Origin: Chitinophagales bacterium
GTDB lineage: Bacteria; Bacteroidota; Bacteroidia; Chitinophagales; JAHDHT01
Length of the DNA: 7,886 bases
Direction: 5' to 3'
Assembly: GCA_020631175.1 (NCBI GenBank)
Contig: JAHDHT010000105.1
Coordinates: 4,841-12,726 of the forward strand
The translations under genes and the position numbers were made by a program. Each line of letters begins with the position of its first letter. Positions within the stretch are counted from its first letter, which is position 1. Shown in pieces: positions 1 to 6,065 of the stretch. A model generated the notes under the pieces. The model was given only the letters and a program-made list of their open reading frames with translations. It ran no database searches and was not told the DNA's origin.

Positions 1-896
1 ACAGAAGTTCCGGTAGCAACACCACTTAATCGTTCACTTCCTTCATTCATCCATAAAGATGAAGGGTTTTCTACATCAGTTAAGCCGGATGAAGTCATTT
101 CGAAAATTCCGAGTTCTGCGGTATTTCCAAAACGATTTTTCCGGCATCTTAATAATCTGAAGTTTGAAATTAAATCTCCTTCAAAATACATCACAGTATC
201 GACCATATGCTCTAAAATCTTAGGCCCTGCAATTGCACCTTCTTTATTTATATGACCGATAATTAAAATGGTTGTTCCGGTGCTTTTAGCGAATTGAATT
301 AATTCAGTAGCGCAATATTTAATTTGCGAAATGCTTCCGGGTAAGGCGTCAATAAAAGGACTGCTAAGCGATTGGATGGAATCTATGATCACAAAAGTAG
401 GCTCAGCCTTTTCGAGTAAAGGAATAAGTTCCCCTGTGTTAGTTGAAGTTACAAATTGAACATGATCTCCTTTTAAATTTAATCGCTGTGCTCTTAATTT
501 TACCTGATGTAAACTTTCTTCACCGGAAACATACATCACATTGGCGACATCCATCCAAAACGCAGTTTGAAGCATTAAAGTCGACTTACCAACTCCGGGT
601 TCTCCGGCTAAAATTAAGACTGAACCGGAAACAAAGCCCCCACCCAGAACGTTATTCAGCTCTTTACTGATATTAAAAATTCTCGGTCTTTCCTGATCCG
701 GAATTTGATCGAGTGTATAAGTATTTGCACCTGATTTCTTTTGATTAATATTTTTAACTGCTTCCGAACCTGTCGGCTTTACTCTCACTTCTTCCTGAAA
801 GGTATTCCATTCATTACAGCTTGAGCATTTGCCCATCCACTTCGGAGATTCGAAGCCGCAGTTATTACAGATATATATGGTTTTAGGTTTGGCCAA
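1..896 (-). CDS. radA: DNA repair protein RadA (Sms), N-terminal 298 residues, cut by window edge
   Basis: RadA is a cytoplasmic RecA-like ATPase that drives branch migration of recombination intermediates in homologous-recombination repair. The translation shows the family's order of elements. A four-Cys zinc finger has C10, C13, C24 and C27 (CNNCG, then KCSSC, followed by EWNT). Walker A is GEPGVGKST at about 98-106, and a Walker B-like FVIIDS lies at about 168-173. The conserved GHINKEG and AGPKILEHMVDT blocks fall at about 214-235, and the RadA signature KNRFG at 253-257. Family members are usually about 450-460 residues, so roughly the last third (the Lon-like domain) lies beyond base 1. 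I chose a TTG start at 896-894 because it gives the typical M-A-K opening just before the zinc finger, and no ATG or GTG lies upstream in frame before the terminator hairpin. No ribosome-binding site is visible. A terminator ends the preceding gene 36 bases upstream, so radA should have its own promoter. The family call is very secure; the exact start is less so. Confidence 0.97.
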   Translation of the reverse strand, partial: MAKPKTIYICNNCGFESPKWMGKCSSCNEWNTFQEEVRVKPTGSEAVKNINQKKSGANTYTLDQIPDQERPRIFNISKELNNVLGGGFVSGSVLILAGEPGVGKSTLMLQTAFWMDVANVMYVSGEESLHQVKLRAQRLNLKGDHVQFVTSTNTGELIPLLEKAEPTFVIIDSIQSLSSPFIDALPGSISQIKYCATELIQFAKSTGTTILIIGHINKEGAIAGPKILEHMVDTVMYFEGDLISNFRLLRCRKNRFGNTAELGIFEMTSSGLTDVENPSSLWMNEGSERLSGVATGTS

Positions 897-932
897 GATT
901 AAATTTTTAATTTTCGTTGAAAATAAAAATAA

Positions 933-964
933 AAAACCCCGCTCTTAAGAAAGAGCGGGGTTTT
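933..964 (-). terminator. Rho-independent terminator after the large surface-protein gene
   Basis: A perfect 14-bp inverted repeat (933-946 and 951-964) with a 4-base loop forms a stem whose core is ccccgctctt paired with aagagcgggg. Read on the minus strand, it is followed by a T-rich tract (TTTTTTATTTTT) and lies 21 bases beyond the stop codon of the 1678-residue gene. On the plus strand only four T's follow, so the minus direction is favoured. Its far side is 36 bases from the radA start. I saw no convincing Bacteroidota -7 element (TAnnTTTG) with a properly spaced -33 TTG in the space left, so the radA promoter remains unlocated. Confidence 0.93.
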
Positions 965-984
965 CAATATCATTTTAAGAATTA

Positions 985-3900
985 TTATTCTTTAACGAAC
1001 TTCTCAGTAACAACTCTGTCACCTTGATTGATGTTAAGGAAGTAAACTCCAGCTGCAAAATCTGCAACATTAATGTCTACATTATTAATTCCATTATTTG
1101 TAGCAACTGTTTTATTCATCATTAAACGACCTACTGCATCGTAAACTGTTAATGATGCTGTCGCATCTGTATTAGAACTGAAAACTATTTCAAGATTGTC
1201 TACAACAGGTACCGGTAATAAAGATGTAATCGTTAATGCAGATTCACCTCTGGTAAGTGTTACGATTCCAACATAAGCAGTTGTTCCATCGTAATCTGTT
1301 TGCCACAATTTGTAATAGCTAACACCTGTAGGAGCATCTTTATCTAAGAACTCATAAGATTGTGGAGTACTTACAGTTCCTGCGCCTGATTGAACATCAA
1401 TAACAGTGAAGTTCACACCATCAGTTGATCTTTCAAGTGTAAAATAATCGTTATCAATTTCAGTAGCAGTTACCCACTTTAACAAGTTACCTGCAGTGAT
1501 TGCTTCACCAGTATATGAGATTAACTCAATAGGTAATTTATCACACTGTACAGGATCGCTATTATATGAAGCTCCACACCCTTTGCCATCTTCAGTTACT
1601 TCAATGCTGTACTGAGATCCGTCCGCTAAAGGACCGAATGTATACGTAACTCCAGCCTGAGCAAATGGATTGTTATAATCTCCAGTAACATTGTACGTAT
1701 GTACAGCTGGAGCATATCCAGGTCCACCTCCGCTAATAGAGAATGAAACCTCATATCCGCCTCCGACATCTAAACATGTTTCGGTAGCAGTTATAACAAC
1801 AGGCTCAAGGAATACAACAGGAGTACAGTTATCTGATACATCTGTACAAGGATCATTGAAATCAGGTAATCCGTTTGCACCGGCTACACCGGCTACAGTA
1901 GAAATACATAATTCAATATTTCTTGGGAATGATCCATCATTAGTAAATGTACCATCTGTGCTAGTTCCGTAAATATTTCCACCAGGTAATGTACCATCAT
2001 GTAATACGTAAACTAATACCGCATTTGCATCAACTTGTACACCTACTGCAGGAGAGTTTACAAATTCACCTGCACAACCAAAGATAATTGCAGAACTTAA
2101 AATACCTGCATCGTTATCACATGGTGGTGGAATGTAAGGACAGTCGTAATTCGCTGATACACATCCTGTGGCATCAAAACATCCACCCGTATCTCCTGAA
2201 TTATATTCATAACAGAAATCTACTGTACCTGCATCACCAGGATTGGCTGTAAATGAAGTCGGAGTTGTGAAAGAGATTAAGCCTGCACATGCCGGATCAA
2301 CACTTACAGAAGTAGAACAATCATCTGAAGAAACAGAGATATATTGTTCAATGCTTGATGGATAAACAGTTACATCAAAACTTTGCTGACCTACTAAACT
2401 ATTGTCTTCCGTACAAGTTGCAGAAAGAACAAAGTTTGAAGTTTCTGGTCCGCATGAAGTATTATTCAATGTCAATGCACCTTCATAAACACCATCACCA
2501 TCCGGATCAATCAGAGCTGCAATTAAGACAGCACCGGTACCAGATTCGATAGATATAACTGCATTGTCTGCAGTCGCAGGATCAAGTTGAGCAGTGAAAG
2601 TAACCAAATCACCATCACACACTTCATTTGCACTAACTCCTGCAGAGTATAGTGAAGGACATAAAGCTGGACAATCGTATGCTGCTGACACTGTTAATGG
2701 AGCAACACAACCAGGACCTGCAGTATAAGTTGCTGTTAAATCAACAGAACCTGCATTTCCATTATCAGCTGTAAAGCTATCACCATCTATAAATGCTGCA
2801 CAATCAGCAGTTGGTTCAACCATTGCCATACATCCACCGTCTGTAACAACTACCATATCAGCAGTTATTGCTGCAGGATAAACCATAACAGTAACTGTAT
2901 TTGAAGCTGTTTGTGACGGATCATCATCACAAGTTGCTTCAACAGTGAATGTCATAGATAAAGGAGCACAATCAATATTTGAAGGAGCTACTGTTACAGA
3001 AGCACCGGTTCCAATACTTGCACCAGCCATGTTAAACCATTCATAAGATGTATTTGATTCATCTGCTACAGCAGATAATGTTAAATCTGATCCTGAACAT
3101 AATGCAGAAGCATCAGCACTTGCATTAACTGATGTTAAACAAACAGCATTTGAACAAGTAGCAGGAGTTGTAATTACAACATCTCTCGTACATGAAGGAT
3201 CAGCTGCATCTGTAAAGGTTACGATTACTTCACCATCAGCAATTGCATATGGACCATATGCCTGAGTATCACCGTAGTTTCCGGTATTACCTTCAGAATC
3301 TACCCATGTTGTAAAGTCTGAAATACCGTCTGGTGTAATATCAAAAGTAAATGTATCATCTGAAGGATCAGTTGGTGTTCCATTATCATCGCAAAGAATA
3401 TTATCTGCAACAAATAATGCTAAAACACAATTCACACCACCTGAACAAGTTGCAGGAGGAGTAACAACCACATCTCTCTGGCAACTTGGATCAGCTGCAT
3501 CAGTAAAAGTGATTATTGTATTTCCATCAGCGATATTATAAGGACCGTAAGATTGAATGTCGCCATAGTTTCCGGCATTACCTTCAGAGTCAGTCCATGT
3601 TGTAAAATCAGTTGCACCCTGAGGAGTGATTTCAAATGAATATGTATCATCACTTGCATCACCAGGAGTTCCATTATCATCACAAACAATGTTATCTGCA
3701 ACGAATAAGGCTAATACACAATTGGTTCCTGCAGAACAAGAAGCCGGAGCACTTGCCGTTACTGAGCTTGTACATAAAGCATCAGCAGCATCTGTAAATG
3801 TGACGGTAACATCTCCGTCCGCAATATTATAAGGACCGTAACTTACTGTCATACCATACATTCCAGAATTACCTTCGCTATCCGTCCAGGTTGATCCACC

Positions 3901-6021
3901 AGTTGCGGTAACTGTAATCTCGAAAGTGTAAGTATCATCAGAAGAATCTGCTGCAGTTCCATTATCATCACAAACAATATTTGCGGCTGAAGCCTGATCA
4001 ATTGAACAAGCAACACCATCAGAACATGTCATTGGTGCTACTGCCTGTACTTGAACCTGGCAAAGAGCATCATTATCATCTGTATAGGTAATCAATACAT
4101 CACCGCCTGAAATAGGGAAACTATACGATACAACATCTCCCGAAACACCCGAGTTACCTTCTGAATCTGTCCATCCTGTTCCGTTACCTGTTACAGTAAC
4201 TTCAAAAGAATAAGTATCATCAGAATCATCTGTATCGGTTCCGTTATTATTACAAGTTTCAGGTAAAGTGATTTGAGCATCAATCGCACATGGATCCTGA
4301 TCTGAACAAGTTGCCGGAGCAGTTGCTGTAGCAGATCCCATACATGCTGCGTTAGAAGCATCAGTATAAGAGATAGTTACATCTCCATCTGCAATATTAT
4401 AAGGGCCATAACTAACTGTCATTCCATACATACCTGAGTTACCTTCACTATCCGTCCAGGTAGAACCACCTGCAGCAGTAATGGTAACATCAAAAGTATA
4501 AGTATCATCTGAAGGATCAGTAGGTGTTCCATTATCATTACAAAGAACATTAGTTGCAGCTAACGCGTCGTAAGAACAAGTACATCCGCATCCGGCACCG
4601 TTAACATCAACTGTAATTGGGCCTGCTAAGGTGTAACATGCTGCATCTAATGCAGCTGCATCTTCTCCTACAATCGGTTCAGTTGCAATATTAGAATAAT
4701 GGATAGCCCAAAGATCATACATTCCTGAAGCTAATGCTGAAACATCTGTAGTTTGAGTTGTTCCTGCTTCAGGAGCATCTGTTGCTACAATAACTGTTGA
4801 GCCTGCATCTGTTAATACAAAAACCAAATTGGCATCTCCACCTGAATACTCATATGTAATTAAATTATCGCCTGTACAAGGACAAGCTTCAAGATCACAT
4901 AAAGAAGGTAAAGAACAATCAGGAGCTGTACCGGCAAATGCATCACTACATAAGGCATCCGCATCTGCTAATACAATATTATAATCAGTACCTGCTGCAT
5001 ATGTAAATACAGTAGATCCATTTGCATCCATACCTATTACATCTCCGGATTCAGTTGCGTTAGCATCTGTTAAAGTAACAGATGCGTCTAAACCTGTCCA
5101 TGATACAGTCACACTATACGTTGTTCCATCAGCACTACATACAGGAGCAGCAGCCATTGCGGCTACTTCGCACACAGGATCAGGAGTACAATCACAATCT
5201 GCTTCACCTAAAATAGTAACTGCTTGAGGGCCTACCATATCAGCACAAGCAGCACCAGTTCCAGGCACCTGAGCAGTAGCAGGAATTTCTGCTAACACAT
5301 CAGCGTATAAATTTCCTGAAGCAAGTAATGCAGCTAAAGCCGCGGTAGAAGCATCCGTATCGGTATAATTAACTGCATATACATTGTATGCGCCTTCTGC
5401 TAAAGCAAGCATAGCTGCATCAAATGAACCATCTGTACTAGTTCCTGAGATTACACCATTGGCATCAACAATAATATAAACAAGTGTACCCGGATCGTTG
5501 CCGATTACCGGAGTAGATAAAGTAGTTGTTAAACCATTTGACCCAGAACAAGGACAAGCTGATAATTGGCAATTTCCCTGAGGGCATGTTGCCGGATTAA
5601 CCAGAATATCCTGAGCAGCTGATGATGAACTACAAGCTCCGATTGGAGCAGCAGCATCGACAGCAGCGGCCACCATCATAGGTGTGCTGGCAGCTGATAA
5701 TGCATTTGTAGTTGCAAAAGCTGCAAAGTCAAATACAAGTGTACCCGGATCAGTATCATTTATAGAGATACTGAAGCAGGTATAATTTCCATTAGCAAGT
5801 GTGGAAGTTGTTCCATTTGCCAGGTAGTAATTTGTGCCGTCATCTCCGACACATATAATTCCTGAAGCTTCTCCATCAGCACCATTAACACTTAAAGCAG
5901 GCGTATCACCATTAGCATCGTCACAAAGTTGACATGGAGCTTGTGCATTAAGGTTTTGTGTGCTTAATGCCATTAAAAGCATCAGGCAATTAACAAATAT
6001 GATATTGATTGTTTTCTTCAT
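985..6021 (-). CDS. Large modular secreted protein with T9SS type A sorting domain
   Basis: A complete 1678-residue extracellular or surface protein, probably an adhesin or matrix component; no enzymatic motif is visible. Order of parts: Sec signal peptide 1-26; Cys-rich N-terminal region 27-150; a C-P-C module 151-278; a short divergent repeat unit about 284-374; a second C-P-C module 375-480; five tandem ~96-residue repeats 482-960; two Ig-like modules 961-1120 and 1121-1300; a module like the C-P-C ones 1301-1408; a further beta-rich Cys module to about 1495; a pre-C-terminal beta domain 1496-1590; and a T9SS type A C-terminal domain about 1596-1678. The ATG at 6021 is chosen because it immediately yields the signal peptide and an in-frame stop lies at 6052-6054 with no other start between. 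About 68 Cys remain in the mature form. Residues 4-848 lack Lys and Arg entirely. It lies 44 bases after a related gene and ends at a strong terminator. The export route is well supported; the biological role is inference. Confidence 0.96.
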   Translation of the reverse strand: MKKTINIIFVNCLMLLMALSTQNLNAQAPCQLCDDANGDTPALSVNGADGEASGIICVGDDGTNYYLANGTTSTLANGNYTCFSISINDTDPGTLVFDFAAFATTNALSAASTPMMVAAAVDAAAPIGACSSSSAAQDILVNPATCPQGNCQLSACPCSGSNGLTTTLSTPVIGNDPGTLVYIIVDANGVISGTSTDGSFDAAMLALAEGAYNVYAVNYTDTDASTAALAALLASGNLYADVLAEIPATAQVPGTGAACADMVGPQAVTILGEADCDCTPDPVCEVAAMAAAPVCSADGTTYSVTVSWTGLDASVTLTDANATESGDVIGMDANGSTVFTYAAGTDYNIVLADADALCSDAFAGTAPDCSLPSLCDLEACPCTGDNLITYEYSGGDANLVFVLTDAGSTVIVATDAPEAGTTQTTDVSALASGMYDLWAIHYSNIATEPIVGEDAAALDAACYTLAGPITVDVNGAGCGCTCSYDALAATNVLCNDNGTPTDPSDDTYTFDVTITAAGGSTWTDSEGNSGMYGMTVSYGPYNIADGDVTISYTDASNAACMGSATATAPATCSDQDPCAIDAQITLPETCNNNGTDTDDSDDTYSFEVTVTGNGTGWTDSEGNSGVSGDVVSYSFPISGGDVLITYTDDNDALCQVQVQAVAPMTCSDGVACSIDQASAANIVCDDNGTAADSSDDTYTFEITVTATGGSTWTDSEGNSGMYGMTVSYGPYNIADGDVTVTFTDAADALCTSSVTASAPASCSAGTNCVLALFVADNIVCDDNGTPGDASDDTYSFEITPQGATDFTTWTDSEGNAGNYGDIQSYGPYNIADGNTIITFTDAADPSCQRDVVVTPPATCSGGVNCVLALFVADNILCDDNGTPTDPSDDTFTFDITPDGISDFTTWVDSEGNTGNYGDTQAYGPYAIADGEVIVTFTDAADPSCTRDVVITTPATCSNAVCLTSVNASADASALCSGSDLTLSAVADESNTSYEWFNMAGASIGTGASVTVAPSNIDCAPLSMTFTVEATCDDDPSQTASNTVTVMVYPAAITADMVVVTDGGCMAMVEPTADCAAFIDGDSFTADNGNAGSVDLTATYTAGPGCVAPLTVSAAYDCPALCPSLYSAGVSANEVCDGDLVTFTAQLDPATADNAVISIESGTGAVLIAALIDPDGDGVYEGALTLNNTSCGPETSNFVLSATCTEDNSLVGQQSFDVTVYPSSIEQYISVSSDDCSTSVSVDPACAGLISFTTPTSFTANPGDAGTVDFCYEYNSGDTGGCFDATGCVSANYDCPYIPPPCDNDAGILSSAIIFGCAGEFVNSPAVGVQVDANAVLVYVLHDGTLPGGNIYGTSTDGTFTNDGSFPRNIELCISTVAGVAGANGLPDFNDPCTDVSDNCTPVVFLEPVVITATETCLDVGGGYEVSFSISGGGPGYAPAVHTYNVTGDYNNPFAQAGVTYTFGPLADGSQYSIEVTEDGKGCGASYNSDPVQCDKLPIELISYTGEAITAGNLLKWVTATEIDNDYFTLERSTDGVNFTVIDVQSGAGTVSTPQSYEFLDKDAPTGVSYYKLWQTDYDGTTAYVGIVTLTRGESALTITSLLPVPVVDNLEIVFSSNTDATASLTVYDAVGRLMMNKTVATNNGINNVDINVADFAAGVYFLNINQGDRVVTEKFVKE
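988..1236 (-). other. T9SS type A C-terminal sorting domain (Por_Secre_tail-like)
   Basis: Residues about 1596-1678 match the type A C-terminal domain that directs cargo through the T9SS outer-membrane translocon and is usually cleaved for surface attachment. Visible landmarks are an L-P-x-P-x-x-D-N-L opening strand, the T-V-Y-D-A-V-G-R-L motif, the G-V-Y-F-L-N-I motif near the end and a terminal K-F-V-K-E. The usual P-N-P near the opening is P-V-P here. The domain has normal Lys/Arg content, unlike the passenger. Confidence 0.93.
1252..1536 (-). other. Pre-CTD beta-sandwich (fibronectin III-like) domain
   Basis: Residues 1496-1590 begin L-P-I-E-L-I-S-Y, followed by L-L-K-W-V-T-A-T-E-I-D-N-D-Y-F, then E-R-S-T-D-G-V-N-F and S-Y-Y-K-L-W-Q-T-D-Y-D-G. 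This domain is very commonly found just before type A sorting domains in Bacteroidota secreted proteins and is probably a beta-sandwich spacer. Assignment rests on remembered family style, not on a profile search. Confidence 0.8.
2122..3141 (-). repeat. Two tandem Ig-like Cys-rich modules (160 and 180 residues)
   Basis: Residues 961-1120 (bases 3141-2662) and 1121-1300 (bases 2661-2122) share a plan. Each has an opening Cys with an S-A-x-x-x-x-C-x-G-x-x-(L/V)-T stretch, a Cys before an F-x-(V/L)-x-A-T-C strand, a V-x-V-Y-P strand end, then a second half with S-F-T-A-(D/N), a G-x-A-G-(S/T)-V-D stretch and a closing A-x-Y-D-C-P. The first halves resemble PKD or Ig-like folds. Probably extracellular stalk domains; ligand unknown. 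Confidence 0.75.
3142..4578 (-). repeat. Five tandem ~96-residue Cys-framed repeats (R1-R5)
   Basis: Residues 482-960 of the large protein are five consecutive units of 96, 94, 96, 97 and 96 residues. Their positions are R1 4578-4291, R2 4290-4009, R3 4008-3721, R4 3720-3430 and R5 3429-3142. Each starts with Cys and holds exactly four Cys at near-constant positions (1, 13, 77-80, 89-92), suggesting two disulfides per unit. Shared landmarks are a (D/N)NGT-rich acidic turn running into S-D-D-T-(Y/F)-x-F-(D/E), a central W-x-D-S-E-G-N, and a late (Y/F)-T-D before the third Cys. The acidic turn could bind a metal such as calcium, but that is inference. R1 resembles R3, and R4 resembles R5, more than their other neighbours. 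Each unit is probably one beta-sandwich in a rod-like stalk. Confidence 0.95.
4900..5172 (-). repeat. Divergent, shortened copy of the Cys-framed repeat
   Basis: Residues about 284-374 keep the Cys frame of R1-R5 (C284, C295, C358, C369). They start with a Cys-x10-Cys pair followed by A-D-G-T-T-Y-S-V-T-V and end with A-D-A-L-C, then A-P-D-C-S, close to the A-D-A-L-C and A-P-A-S-C-S ending of R3. The W-x-D-S-E-G-N centre and the long acidic turn are missing. It sits between the two C-P-C modules, apart from the main array. Confidence 0.7.
5944..6021 (-). other. Sec signal peptide of the large surface protein
   Basis: Residues 1-26 open with M-K-K-T, then a hydrophobic core (INIIFVNCLMLLMALS), then a polar stretch ending L-N-A before Q-A. 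This suits signal peptidase I cleavage after Ala26. Neither Cys13 nor Cys30 sits in a lipobox, so a lipoprotein is unlikely. T9SS substrates reach the periplasm by Sec, which fits the C-terminal sorting domain. Confidence 0.9.
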
Positions 6022-6063
6022 ATAATTAGTTTTTTCGGTTTTTAAAATTGTTTACTAATTATA
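6021..6063 (-). repeat. Perfect 10-bp inverted repeat filling the intercistronic gap
   Basis: The arms tataattagt (6021-6030) and actaattata (6054-6063) are exact reverse complements separated by 23 bases. They occupy nearly the whole 44-base gap between the two surface-protein genes. In the mRNA the second arm ends on the A of the AUG at 6021, so pairing would tuck the start codon into a weak, A+U-rich stem. It could affect translation or mRNA processing, or be an operator. In sequence this A+T-rich it may also be chance. There is no T-tract or GC core, so it is not a terminator. Confidence 0.6.
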
Positions 6064-6065
6064 GA

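Noticed and set aside
443..670. Plus-strand 75-codon open frame
   Set aside because: Lies wholly antisense to the well-conserved radA coding sequence, and its translation looks like no known protein.
933..964. Bidirectional terminator also serving a plus-strand transcript
   Set aside because: The stem is symmetrical, but only four T's follow on the plus strand and no plus-strand gene precedes it.
1691..3832. Plus-strand short frames (1691-1972, 2355-2552, 3626-3832) and a second minus-strand frame (3513-3701) inside the large gene
   Set aside because: They overlap a 1678-codon frame with clear domains and conserved repeats; they are shadows created by its codon composition.
3142..4578. CRISPR-like or satellite DNA array
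   Set aside because: The periodicity is about 288 bases, in frame and diverged at synonymous sites, so it is a protein-level repeat.
5932..6021. Lipoprotein signal at Cys13 or Cys30 of the large protein
   Set aside because: Neither Cys is preceded by an L-x-[AGS]-type lipobox; the sequence fits signal peptidase I and the protein has a T9SS domain.
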